Source of the DNA: Pseudomonas sp. 31-12
Lineage (GTDB): Bacteria > Pseudomonadota > Gammaproteobacteria > Pseudomonadales > Pseudomonadaceae
NCBI RefSeq assembly: GCF_003151075.1
Contig: NZ_CP029482.1
Span: 3,410,001-3,474,000 of the forward strand
Length of the DNA: 64,000 nt
Direction: 5' to 3'
The position numbers were made by a program, and so were the translations under genes. Below, in pieces: positions 36,580-46,624 of this stretch. Under the pieces are notes generated by a model. It was not told the origin of the DNA, did no database searches, and was given only the letters and a program-made list of their open reading frames with translations. Every line of letters starts with the position of its first letter. Position 1 is the stretch's first letter.

Positions 36580-37538
36580 GACCGAACCTCCATTTGACGG
36601 CGTCCGAGGTAGAGATAAAGCATGGCGATTGCCGCAACGACCAGAAACAGCAGAGTCGAGGCCGCACTGCCATAGCCAACATCCTGGAACTCCACCAAGT
36701 GTTGGCGGGCATAGACCGACATGCTCATGGTGCTCGAAGAATTCGAGGTCAGCACATAGATGACGTCGAATACCCGCAGGGAATCGAGGATGCGGAAGAT
36801 CGCCGCCACCAACAATGCAGGCATCAACAGCGGAAGCGTGACGCGCCAGAACACTTTCAATGGATGAATGCCATCGACCCTGGCGGCTTCGTAACAATCG
36901 CTCGGCAACATCTGCAAGGCGGCCAGCATCAGTAGCGTGACAAAAGGTACGGTCTTCCAGACGTCGACGATGATGACCGCCCACATCGACAGATCCGCAT
37001 CTGCTGTCCAGGCCAAGGGGGCATCAATCAGACCGACGCTCAGCATCATGTGATTGATGATGCCGAACTGGTCGTTGAGCATCCATGACCAGATCTTCGC
37101 CGAGACAATGGTAGGAATCGCCCAAGGAATCAGAATCAACGCACGCACCAAGGAGCGGCCGGTGAACTTGATGTTCAACAGCAACGCCACCAGTAGCCCC
37201 AGGACGACTTCCAGTCCTACCGACACCACGGTGAAATGCAAGGTGTTGCGCACAGCGTTCCACCATTGAGGATCAACCAGGATGCCCGACCAGTTGGAGC
37301 CGTTGTGGAACAGATAATTGCTCAAACCTATGAAGGTTCCGCCACCGGTGTCCGCCAGGTTGGCGTCGGTCAGGCTGAACCAGAATGTTCGCAGCAGCGG
37401 CCAGGCGGCCACCAGGGTCAGACACAGCAACATGGGTGTCAGAAACAGCCAGGCGGCGCGTACTCGGCGGCGCTGTACAGGCGTTTCCCTGGTGAGCAGC
37501 AGCTCGTCACAGGGGGCATGGATAGTAGAGACAGACAT
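36576..37538 (-). CDS. ABC sugar importer permease, MalF type
   Basis: A 320-residue permease with six transmembrane segments (first at AAWLFLTPMLLCLTLVAAWPL) and the EAA loop CYEAARVDGIHPLKVFWRVTLPLLMPAL. It pairs with the MalG-type permease. GGAAG precedes the start, 21 bp after the binding-protein gene. Confidence 0.92.
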   Translation of the reverse strand: MSVSTIHAPCDELLLTRETPVQRRRVRAAWLFLTPMLLCLTLVAAWPLLRTFWFSLTDANLADTGGGTFIGLSNYLFHNGSNWSGILVDPQWWNAVRNTLHFTVVSVGLEVVLGLLVALLLNIKFTGRSLVRALILIPWAIPTIVSAKIWSWMLNDQFGIINHMMLSVGLIDAPLAWTADADLSMWAVIIVDVWKTVPFVTLLMLAALQMLPSDCYEAARVDGIHPLKVFWRVTLPLLMPALLVAAIFRILDSLRVFDVIYVLTSNSSSTMSMSVYARQHLVEFQDVGYGSAASTLLFLVVAAIAMLYLYLGRRQMEVRS

Positions 37539-37559
37539 GGTGATTTCCTTCCTTGTGGC

Positions 37560-38834
37560 TTACCAGTTCCGGCGTTTGATGCGCGTGAGTTCGCTTTCCA
37601 GTTCAGCCAGCGCCTGATCGACAGGCAACTCGCCCGCCAGCACGCCATGCACTCGATCGAAGAACGCGTTGGAGACCCGTGGATAGCGATCGGCGGTTAT
37701 TGACGCGGGGCGCATGACCCCTTGGTTGAGAATGCTGAGGAGTTGACTGTAATAAGGCATGGCCGCGAGTAACTCGGGATCCTGATAAAGCGACTCGATA
37801 ACCGGGTTATAGCCACCTACCAAAGCTCGCTGTTTTTGCTGCTGGGCACTGGTCAGGTAGGTCACCAGTTCTGCGGCAAGTTTTGGATGGGCGCTGTAAC
37901 GCGATACCGCCAGACCCCAACCACCGAGGGTGGAGGCATGGGTGCCGGACATGCCGCCGCGGGGCAGGGGAGCGACGCCGACTTTATCTTTTACGGCACT
38001 GTCCTGGCTTTGTACCAGGGCCCAGACATAAGGCCAGTTCCGCATGAACAACGCATTTCCCGACTGGAATACGCCACGCCCTTCTTCCTCGGTGTAGTTG
38101 AGTACGCCACGCGGGGAGATGTCTCCTACCCAACTTTTCGCCAGGGCCAAAGCAGTTCTTGAGGCCTGACTGTTGACCACGATATCGCCTCGTGGGTTGA
38201 CCAGTCCGCCTTCCGGTTGGCTGCTGATCCACTCCAGCGCATTACACGTCAGCCCCTCGTAAGCGCGCCCCTGAAAGATGTAACCCCATGCATTGGGGTT
38301 CCCGGCAGTGCGCTCTGCCTGTTGAACATCCCTGGCGGTAGCGGTCATTTCCTCCCAGGTCTGGGGAACCTGCTTGGCGTACTTCTCAAGCAAGTCCTTG
38401 CGGTAATACAGCAGGCCCGAGTCGGTGAACCACGGCATCGTCACCAGCCGTCCATTCACTGTGGCGTTATCCACCTGTGCCTGGAAGTAACCGTGAGTGG
38501 CGTTGGCGGGCAGCACCTCACGCAGATCCATCAGGTGTTTGGCCAGCATCCCCGGCCACACCATATCGATCTGAATGATGTCGATGTCGCTGGACTGCGC
38601 ACTGAGGATTTGTTGGTAGAACGACAACCTCTCGGTCGCCGAGTTAGGCGTGGAAACCACCTCAACGTTGTTGCCGGTCTGCTTCGACCAGGTCTCGACA
38701 GCTTCCTTGCACAGTTGTAATTCCGCACCCACTGCACCGCACGAGATCGTCAAATCGGCTGCGCTCGAGAGCGATGGAAGCCCGGCACAAAGGGTAAGCA
38801 GTGCTGCTGGAAGGAGAGATTTGAGCAGTTTCAT
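37560..38834 (-). CDS. ABC sugar importer periplasmic binding protein
   Basis: A 424-residue family-1 solute-binding protein. The chosen start (38834) gives a typical signal peptide (MKLLKSLLPAALLTLCAG, cleavage near SSAA-DL). It has the binding-protein core IIQIDMVWPGMLAKHLMDL and GNALFMRNWPYVWALVQSQ. First gene of the leftward sugar operon, behind the palindromic operator and an A-rich leader. Sucrose is the inferred ligand because the operon contains an intracellular GH32 enzyme. Confidence 0.9.
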   Translation of the reverse strand: MKLLKSLLPAALLTLCAGLPSLSSAADLTISCGAVGAELQLCKEAVETWSKQTGNNVEVVSTPNSATERLSFYQQILSAQSSDIDIIQIDMVWPGMLAKHLMDLREVLPANATHGYFQAQVDNATVNGRLVTMPWFTDSGLLYYRKDLLEKYAKQVPQTWEEMTATARDVQQAERTAGNPNAWGYIFQGRAYEGLTCNALEWISSQPEGGLVNPRGDIVVNSQASRTALALAKSWVGDISPRGVLNYTEEEGRGVFQSGNALFMRNWPYVWALVQSQDSAVKDKVGVAPLPRGGMSGTHASTLGGWGLAVSRYSAHPKLAAELVTYLTSAQQQKQRALVGGYNPVIESLYQDPELLAAMPYYSQLLSILNQGVMRPASITADRYPRVSNAFFDRVHGVLAGELPVDQALAELESELTRIKRRNW

Positions 38835-38843
38835 AAAGCCCTC

Positions 38844-38858
38844 TTTATTTTTGTTTTT
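38844..38858 (-). promoter_or_regulatory. Putative Crc/Hfq motif in binding-protein leader
   Basis: On the minus strand the leader reads AAAAACAAAAATAAAGAGGG, an A-rich Crc/Hfq-type stretch running into the ribosome-binding site of the binding-protein gene. Confidence 0.5.
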
Positions 38859-38864
38859 AGAAAA

Positions 38865-38876
38865 GTTAACGTTAAC
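38865..38876. promoter_or_regulatory. LacI-type operator
   Basis: GTTAACGTTAAC is a perfect 12-bp palindrome with the central CG step typical of LacI/GalR operators. It lies in the divergent promoter between the ABC operon and the porin, whose local regulator is LacI-family. Confidence 0.65.
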
Positions 38877-38927
38877 ATCGCCAAATGTAGCAGCGTATTT
38901 GCGATGAGGCATCCTTTTTTTCGTCGA

Positions 38928-38943
38928 TTGCGACAATTCGCAA
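38928..38943. promoter_or_regulatory. Second palindrome in the sucrose divergent promoter
   Basis: TTGCGA-caat-TCGCAA, perfect 6-bp arms around 4 nt, nearer the porin gene. It could be a second operator or a site for another regulator. Confidence 0.4.
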
Positions 38944-38970
38944 CTCACGAAAAATGGCCGGTCGCGGGAA

Positions 38971-40568
<1,598 letters not shown>

Positions 40569-41193
40569 TGTTTGAACGCGTCGGCCAACACACCGCGAAA
40601 AAGAGGAGGAGGGTGAAGCGTGTTCTTGATCTGCTGATCAGGTCTCCGCGAACCTCCATTACTGTCGAGTCGGCTCTAGGCTGCCCGGGAACGGATTCTT
40701 CCCGGCGCCCGGGCGAATCAGTGTGCGAACGATCTGAAGTCGCGTATCTGTCAGGCTGCGGAAAATTTGCCGTTTCAGATTGCCGATCAGGGCGACCAGG
40801 TTGTCGGCTTGACGACCGCTTTGGAGCCAGATGGCGTAACCGTCCTGTAAAGCCAGAATCGCCTCGAAGTGGCAGGCCAGGATTGCGTCATCAATTGAGG
40901 TCACTCGCGCGTGAATGTGCCGCAATAATGTTGTAAGCGCGGTGCCTGAGTTTTAGGAACGAGTGTGGGCACCGGCGCCGCATCTTCAGTCTGCATGAGC
41001 AGCGGTGCGCGCTGACTGAAGAGAAACGGCATTCAATGACTCGCCGTGAATACGTTTGCAAATGGCCCGTTTTGAGACTGGACGTCAGAAGCGAATTTGT
41101 CGAATCAGTGCCTTACGAGACTCATGATGTCAGGATTTCCAAATTAACGGACACCCCCTAACTCCCTGAATGTCCGAAGCTTTCGGTTAATTA
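40569..41193. other. Intergenic boundary between core and accessory DNA
   Basis: About 625 bp without a confident gene. A minus-strand open frame (40659-40925, 88 codons) might be a truncated remnant; nothing in it is recognised. Near 41130-41190 a TTAACGGACA segment is followed by its approximate complement TGTCCGAAGC...GGTTAA, which could mark an old insertion end. Composition shifts from GC-rich to AT-rich at about 41130. Confidence 0.45.
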
Positions 41194-41259
41194 AATTTTC
41201 TTATGTTGGAATTTTCACTACAAAATCCAACATCAAAAAATTTCCAACATAAGAAAATT
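41194..41259. repeat. Inverted repeat with three ATGTTGGA motifs upstream of tniA
   Basis: Perfect 18-bp arms (AATTTTCTTATGTTGGAA at 41194-41211 and its complement at 41242-41259) flank 30 nt. The core ATGTTGGA occurs at 41203-41210 and inverted at 41226-41233 and 41243-41250. Arrays of short transposase-binding motifs mark the ends of Tn7- and Tn5053-type elements, and this array lies beside the transposase gene. An autoregulatory site or a simple terminator are alternatives. Confidence 0.55.
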
Positions 41260-41361
41260 ATCCAATTAAAACAAATATCTAAAAGAAATTTATTTTGAAG
41301 GTTTTGATTTTCTCAGAAAAAGGGCTATACCTTCGATTTCCATGTAGTCGTGGGAACGGTC

Positions 41362-41517
41362 ATGAAATCTGGCGCGTTTTCAACCCTCGATTCGCTGGCC
41401 AACACAGGCCATTCCATACGGGAATATCTGATTTCCGGCACAGCTGAGCGCGTTATCGACCAACCCCAGGCTAATCATTGGACGCCCCATAAGCCACGAG
41501 GGAGCGCTTTCAAATGA
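41362..41517 (+). CDS. Small ORF (51 residues) overlapping tniA
   Basis: An ATG with GGGAACGG about 5 nt upstream opens a 51-residue frame (begins MKSGAFSTLDSLANTG, ends KPRGSAFK) whose TGA overlaps the tniA ATG as ATGA. Such overlap usually marks real, coupled genes. In Tn7 the position before tnsB is taken by the endonuclease gene tnsA. This peptide is far too short for that, but could be a remnant or an accessory peptide. No match recognised. Confidence 0.5.
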   Translation: MKSGAFSTLDSLANTGHSIREYLISGTAERVIDQPQANHWTPHKPRGSAFK

Positions 41518-43325
41518 TCGAAGTAGGCAACCTGGTTACTGAAAAAGGCCCCGATAACGAGCTCTACAAAGCCCTGGAGGTAGTAGATCGCGATCGCCAT
41601 CTCGTAAAAATTCGCTCAGTGCTCACTGATGCAATAAAGGTTGTTGATGTCAACAATCTGATCCCCGTGACGCCCAGCGACATTATCAAAATGCAAGAGG
41701 GTGTCAAAGGGCGTGCCGAAGATTTAGATAACGACGTATCGGAGGATCCGATTACACAAGAGCAATACGCACTTGCGCAGGATCGGTTTAATGCATTCAA
41801 AAAATTCAAAGATGGGCATTTCAAAACTAAAGAGCAGGTCTACTCTGAGTTGAATATTAGCCGGAGTACTTTTTATAATTTGCTTGACCAGTTTGATGAG
41901 AGCGTTGGTGTCGCGTCGATGATCGTAAACTCTAAGGGGCGGAAGAAGGGCAGCACCCTGCTGACCGAAGATCAAGAAGACGCTATTATGTACTGTTACA
42001 ATACATATGCCGGCGAAAACTGGACACTCTGTTACCTCCACTCAAAGCTTCAAACAGAATGCTCTGAACGCGGTATTCCCTGCCCATCCCTGTCGGCCAT
42101 GCGCAAGCGGATAATGCGCATCGACCCTGAGGATAGAGTTGCTCGTAGGGAGGGTGAACGCACCGCAGACGATACATATGTCCTCCGGAAGTCGAGGAGA
42201 CTTACCCGCGCCCTGCAAGAGGTGCAGCTTGATCATACTCTGGCCGACATCTTCCTGCGCTCCGAAGTCGACGGCGAGCCCATCGGGAGGCCGTATCTTT
42301 CATTAGCTATTTGTCGCCACACGGGCGTTATTGTAGGATTTCATCTTTCCTTCGATCCGCCAAGTTCTCGGACAGTCTCGAATTTGATGCTGCATGCTCT
42401 CATGCCCAAAGTAGCATTCATGGAAGAACTTGGCCTAGGCGGGCTGCTTTATCCGTACTATGGCAAACCAGAAGTCGTATTTACGGACAATGCCAAGGAG
42501 TTTCATGCCAAAGCATTTCGTCGTGCCTGCGATAAATGGAACATTAAAGTAAAATTCCGTCAATCGAAACAAGCAGGAGGTAAGGTCGAAAGGACTTTTG
42601 GATCTTTAAATACAAAATTTATACATTTGCAGCGCGGAACAACCTGTTCACGTCCTAAGCGGACAAGCGACTTTGACCCAGCTAAAGGCTCTGTAATGGC
42701 ATATAGGGAGTTTTTGATCGAGTTGACTAAGGCGATTTGCCAATACAACGAAACTGCGGACTACTCTGGCAAATCTCCAGCCCGACGCTGGAAAGAATAT
42801 TATACTGGTGCGGATGGTCAAATGCTGCTGCCGGAAGCCATACTCAACCCTAAACGCTTTGCGCTTGAAATACTGCCAGAATTCTCAATCACGTGCACAA
42901 ACACTTACGCAGAATATCGCAGCATCCAATACGATATCGGGGAGGCCAAGGATCACACTCGCCGGAAACTTCTTGTCAAACCCGATGCGCTCAATATTCA
43001 CACGATCTGGGCTTATTTGTCGGCCGAGGATAGATGGATCGAACTTGATGCAATCGACGAAGATCTCCCTCGCACGATGACGGAGTACTTGCTCCGGAAA
43101 AAACTGCTTGATCAGCCAGGCTATCTAAGTCTCGAAGGCATCAAAGCCACGCAACTTCTGAACGAAGGGCATGCGCAGAACGAAGCGAAGTTCCGGCGTG
43201 CCCGGGAGGCCGGCCTCGTCGACAAGCAGTATCACTCCCGGAGTGAGCGCAAGCCGAAGTTGCCAACCACCTACATCAAGCGTGATTTCACACAACGGGC
43301 ATCCGCGATGCTCGGGGAGAGCTAG
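41514..43325 (+). CDS. TniA/TnsB-type DDE transposase
   Basis: A 603-residue transposase. An N-terminal helix-turn-helix region (FKTKEQVYSELNISRSTFYNLLDQF) precedes an rve/RNase-H catalytic core with Asp240 (VQLDHTLADIF), Asp325 (VVFTDNAKEF) and Glu359 (GGKVERTFGSLN). A Mu-type C-terminal domain follows (NIHTIWAYLSAEDRWIELDAI). This is the TniA/TnsB/MuA layout. The next gene, the AAA+ partner, begins directly after the stop. No TnsA endonuclease gene is present, so transposition would be of the replicative cointegrate type unless another nuclease acts (inference). GC content is lower than in the catabolic half. Confidence 0.88.
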   Translation: MIEVGNLVTEKGPDNELYKALEVVDRDRHLVKIRSVLTDAIKVVDVNNLIPVTPSDIIKMQEGVKGRAEDLDNDVSEDPITQEQYALAQDRFNAFKKFKDGHFKTKEQVYSELNISRSTFYNLLDQFDESVGVASMIVNSKGRKKGSTLLTEDQEDAIMYCYNTYAGENWTLCYLHSKLQTECSERGIPCPSLSAMRKRIMRIDPEDRVARREGERTADDTYVLRKSRRLTRALQEVQLDHTLADIFLRSEVDGEPIGRPYLSLAICRHTGVIVGFHLSFDPPSSRTVSNLMLHALMPKVAFMEELGLGGLLYPYYGKPEVVFTDNAKEFHAKAFRRACDKWNIKVKFRQSKQAGGKVERTFGSLNTKFIHLQRGTTCSRPKRTSDFDPAKGSVMAYREFLIELTKAICQYNETADYSGKSPARRWKEYYTGADGQMLLPEAILNPKRFALEILPEFSITCTNTYAEYRSIQYDIGEAKDHTRRKLLVKPDALNIHTIWAYLSAEDRWIELDAIDEDLPRTMTEYLLRKKLLDQPGYLSLEGIKATQLLNEGHAQNEAKFRRAREAGLVDKQYHSRSERKPKLPTTYIKRDFTQRASAMLGES

Positions 43326-44348
43326 ATGAACCATCTCAGTGAAGCCGCACGCACGTATATGGACAAATCTGACGAGGAGCGAATCCAGGCGTGTCGCCGG
43401 AAGATTTTCATGGCCATGCCTGAATTCATGAAGACCTACGACATAGTTTCTGACCTTGTCGCTGCCGAGCGATCGGACAGCAACATTGGTCTCATCATCG
43501 TGGGCCCACCCGGCGCTGGCAAGACGACCATAGGCAAAAAGATCGCAGAGGTTTTCGAGGACTCGCCGCATGGCAAAATTCTGTACATCGACCTGGCCAA
43601 CTACGCGGAGGACATGGATCTGCGGGCTATTTTGCACCGTGCGTTGGGGGTGGTCAAAACACCCCATAATCCTTACACCGCCTACGATAACGTCCATGAG
43701 GCGTGGCGCTTGATTAGGGAGAAGAACATTCGTTGCTTGGTGCTGGATGATACTCACGATCTGGGGCGTGCAGTCAGTGCTAGGCGTGGCCAGGCAAATC
43801 TCACCGCCTTAAGGTCATTTTCCAACGCCGACTACGGGCTCACGGTGATCATCATTGGCATCAAAGAGCTCTACAAGGTGCTCGAACCCGATCCGCAGCT
43901 CACAAGCCGCTACACGATCCGTCGGGTGACGATTGAGGAATGGAAAGCAGATAGCGAGTTGCTGGCAAACTTTCTCACGGGTTACGTCAGCCATCTTCCG
44001 CTCAAAAAGGAGTCCATCGTTGACGGTATGGACTTCATGGCTGCAGTCGTTAAGTTGCGGGGTAACACCAGGGCCATCACGGATTTGCTCCGTGCTTGTG
44101 GCATTGAGGCCATCCGCAGCGGGCAGGAGTGCATCACGCTGGAGTTGTTTAAAACCATGCACTTTGAGTACTTCGGTATGTTAAGCGTGGAGGACATCGT
44201 GCTGGAGTCGGATACTGAAGCTGGGTCAGCGCAGAGTACTCAAGTCGTCCTGGAGCAGCGTCGCGCAAAGTCCGGGAAGCGCAAGCGCACTCCGAAGGCC
44301 CCCAGTATCCCGGCAACCCCAGAAATTTTTGCATTCACGGGCTCCTAA
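43326..44348 (+). CDS. TniB/TnsC-type AAA+ ATPase
   Basis: A 340-residue AAA+ protein with intact Walker A (IVGPPGAGKTTIGKK, residues 59-72) and Walker B (IRCLVLDDTHDL, Asp141-Asp142), and a sensor-like TVIIIGIKELYKVLE. TniB/TnsC proteins polymerise on target DNA and link the transposase to the target selector. Starts 0 nt after tniA, so they form one operon. The C-terminal tail is Lys/Arg/Pro-rich, perhaps for partner contact. Confidence 0.87.
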   Translation: MNHLSEAARTYMDKSDEERIQACRRKIFMAMPEFMKTYDIVSDLVAAERSDSNIGLIIVGPPGAGKTTIGKKIAEVFEDSPHGKILYIDLANYAEDMDLRAILHRALGVVKTPHNPYTAYDNVHEAWRLIREKNIRCLVLDDTHDLGRAVSARRGQANLTALRSFSNADYGLTVIIIGIKELYKVLEPDPQLTSRYTIRRVTIEEWKADSELLANFLTGYVSHLPLKKESIVDGMDFMAAVVKLRGNTRAITDLLRACGIEAIRSGQECITLELFKTMHFEYFGMLSVEDIVLESDTEAGSAQSTQVVLEQRRAKSGKRKRTPKAPSIPATPEIFAFTGS

Positions 44349-44439
44349 AACGTCGGCGCCCTCAAGATAGCTTGTTGTGCCCGAACAGCATTACGAATAG
44401 GGCTCTCTGAGGCGCTGTAGATCGTTTCTCTACCACTAC

Positions 44440-44463
44440 ACAGGTCGGCCAAGGCCGACCTGT
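44440..44463. terminator. Strong hairpin between tniB and the AAA-TniQ gene
   Basis: ACAGGTCGGCC-aa-GGCCGACCTGT, a perfect 11-bp stem. It is followed by ATTTCG rather than a T run, so it may be a weak terminator, an mRNA-processing site or an attenuator setting the level of the third transposition gene. Confidence 0.5.
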
Positions 44464-44495
44464 ATTTCGTGTCGACACGCGTGGCTGGAGGCAGG

Positions 44496-46394
44496 ATGGG
44501 GCGATTTCCGCGGTGGATCAGCTCCTCAGATAACGAATCGGTGCTTCAGCGATGCCTGAAGATAGTCCGAAGCTCCCTCGCGCTAACAGCAACCCGTCAG
44601 GCGGCAAACAGTCACAGCGTAGAGCAGCATGCAACAGCGCAGCAGTCACTACCACACCAACCCAGAAACGAAGCTCCCAAGTCCAATGCTGACACCCAGG
44701 TAATCTTGCTTTCTGGCGATGCTGGCTGCGGTATGAGCGCGCTAACTCATCAATTATGCAGGAGGCTCTGCCGGCAAGGCATCAACGCGTTGGAGTTGCC
44801 GGAAATACCTGTTCACCCGAACCCGACGTTGGTTGACGGGCTTGTGGAAGCTCTGGGGTTGCCACCTCAAATGATGGCGGGTCAGAAGGCCCAGATTGAG
44901 TCCATCTACAACGCTACGTTTAAGTTGCGCGATATTCAGGTAACCATCGTGAATGACGTGCAATCGTATATGAGGCGTCCGTACAGCAATGCTTCGCCGG
45001 TGGTGACCCAAATCGCCGGGTTTATCCACTCCGGGATTTCAAAATTTGTTTTCTTGAGCGCCACTACGCGATGTTGCGACGCCTTGGCTGAGGGCCTTCA
45101 GGTTGAAGGGATCACGTACTCGAGGATACACGTGCAGAGAATGCCATTCGGTGCCAATTACATCGGTTATGTCACCGATGCCGTTGAAAGGTTGACCGGA
45201 ATTTCCGAGCTCCCTGGGTACCTGCCGTTAGAGCTGTACCAGCTTTCAGATGGCTTGATCGGTATGACCATGAGTCATATTCGGTGCTTGGTAGCTCCCT
45301 GCTCTAAAACGAGACGCTCCGACACGCCCCAGAACAAAACGTGGTTCGGCGGCTTCTGTCGGCCCGCCGATGATGAGACGTTCTCCTCCTGGCTCATGCG
45401 GAACGCGTTCAATAAGGGCGTTTGGTGGATAACCGGTAGAGAACTGGACGATTGCCGGCAAGCAGCGAGGTTGTACAGGGGGAGGGACGTAGATCGCATT
45501 TCAGACCTGATAGCGGCCGGTAAGGGCGGTAAAGTATTGTCGAAAGCGCTCGGTATCCCAACGCTCGCCGGTACATTCGAACTGCAAGATACCCGGGTGT
45601 TTCCGAGTGACTACCTTTTAGCGTATTGCCCGCAATGCCTGGCTGATGATGTGGCGTGTGGGCGACTTCCATCATGGCGCAAAGCGTGGAGGCAGTACGG
45701 GTATTGCGTGTGTGATAAGCACGAGATGCCCGTAACGCTCTCTGTTCTGCAACATCCCAATCCTGATCCTTTCTTTAGGGCGTGGGAGGCGTTCACTGAA
45801 TACGTCCAGTCGCCACTTTTCCGGCTTAAAAGAAGGTTGGTAAGCGGCACGCTCTCTAATGAGAAACTGCAGATGCGGGAACGAAAGGTAGGACTACTGA
45901 TCTTGCGGGTTCAAAGCTGGATACTAAACGAGGTTCTCACTGGCAGCTGTCCTCATCTTTCCTCCATCGGAGCTCGGTTTTTACTAAACGTCCTTTTACA
46001 CGAGCCGATTCACAAAGGATCGCCGGGCGGATTCGCTAGAGCGTATTTCGACTCACGAGACCTAGCTCATGTCTTCTATACGAGCAATCGGAATTCAGGT
46101 GATCTTCATGGACACTATCTGACCGCAAGCCCCCGGCAAACCCTGACAGCCTATCTCCTGATCGGCATCGCTTATGACGTGATTAAACGACCGGAAGCAG
46201 CCTTTCTTCAAAGCGTGTTGGGAGTCACCCGCGCAGCTTTTCCGACCTGCCGTTCCGAAGTTTCTCACGCTGCGGTCACAATATTCACGCCCGAACATTG
46301 GGCAGCTATAACACGTACGGCGAAACGGGACTTATCCTTCGAGGATATATTGCAGCTCGATTGGATTTTTAAACATGAGTCGAAACGCAAATGA
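44496..46394 (+). CDS. TniQ/TnsD-like target selector fused to a degenerate TniB-like AAA domain
   Basis: A 632-residue protein. Residues about 66-260 resemble TniB: a Walker-A-like LLSGDAGCGMSALTHQL (the Lys replaced by Met), an EALGLPP segment, a degraded Walker B VTIVNDVQSY, and a sensor-1-like FVFLSATTR. From about residue 293 it continues as TniQ: ETFSSWLMRNAF, then a zinc-binding CPQC...GYCVCDKH (near 378-409), and a long TnsD-like C-terminal extension. TniQ/TnsD proteins choose the target site. I chose the ATG at 44496 with GGAGG upstream; a GTG at 44469 is possible. A nucleotide-dead AAA domain on a TniQ protein is unusual; it could cap or nucleate the TniB filament (inference). Confidence 0.75.
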   Translation: MGRFPRWISSSDNESVLQRCLKIVRSSLALTATRQAANSHSVEQHATAQQSLPHQPRNEAPKSNADTQVILLSGDAGCGMSALTHQLCRRLCRQGINALELPEIPVHPNPTLVDGLVEALGLPPQMMAGQKAQIESIYNATFKLRDIQVTIVNDVQSYMRRPYSNASPVVTQIAGFIHSGISKFVFLSATTRCCDALAEGLQVEGITYSRIHVQRMPFGANYIGYVTDAVERLTGISELPGYLPLELYQLSDGLIGMTMSHIRCLVAPCSKTRRSDTPQNKTWFGGFCRPADDETFSSWLMRNAFNKGVWWITGRELDDCRQAARLYRGRDVDRISDLIAAGKGGKVLSKALGIPTLAGTFELQDTRVFPSDYLLAYCPQCLADDVACGRLPSWRKAWRQYGYCVCDKHEMPVTLSVLQHPNPDPFFRAWEAFTEYVQSPLFRLKRRLVSGTLSNEKLQMRERKVGLLILRVQSWILNEVLTGSCPHLSSIGARFLLNVLLHEPIHKGSPGGFARAYFDSRDLAHVFYTSNRNSGDLHGHYLTASPRQTLTAYLLIGIAYDVIKRPEAAFLQSVLGVTRAAFPTCRSEVSHAAVTIFTPEHWAAITRTAKRDLSFEDILQLDWIFKHESKRK

Positions 46395-46624
46395 TCTGAG
46401 GATAATATCAATCAAATGCACTTCGGCTATCGTGTCGTATTTAAGAGTGTTCTGTTCATGCACTGAAAAGTTAAGAAATGGAGCAATAGCGACCCACTTA
46501 TTAACAGATTTTTAGCTATTTGTGATGACGAGCCTGAACCGGATAATGTGCGGATTAAGACCTTTATTGACAAAAAAGGTCAGCTATACTGACTTCGTAG
46601 GCTACGGTACGAGGTTTGATTGCC

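Noticed and set aside
40659..40925. Minus-strand 88-codon frame between the porin gene and the transposition module
   Set aside because: No ribosome-binding site or recognisable motif; kept only as a possible remnant.
41130..41190. TTAACGGACA / TGTCCG segments considered as an IS3-type end or the exact transposon tip
   Set aside because: No matching opposite end or target duplication found in the window; kept only as a note in the boundary feature.
46567..46590. TTGACA followed by TATACT as a sigma-70 promoter for the coiled-coil gene
   Set aside because: The spacer is only 12 nt, too short for a sigma-70 promoter; TATACT alone may still be a -10 element.
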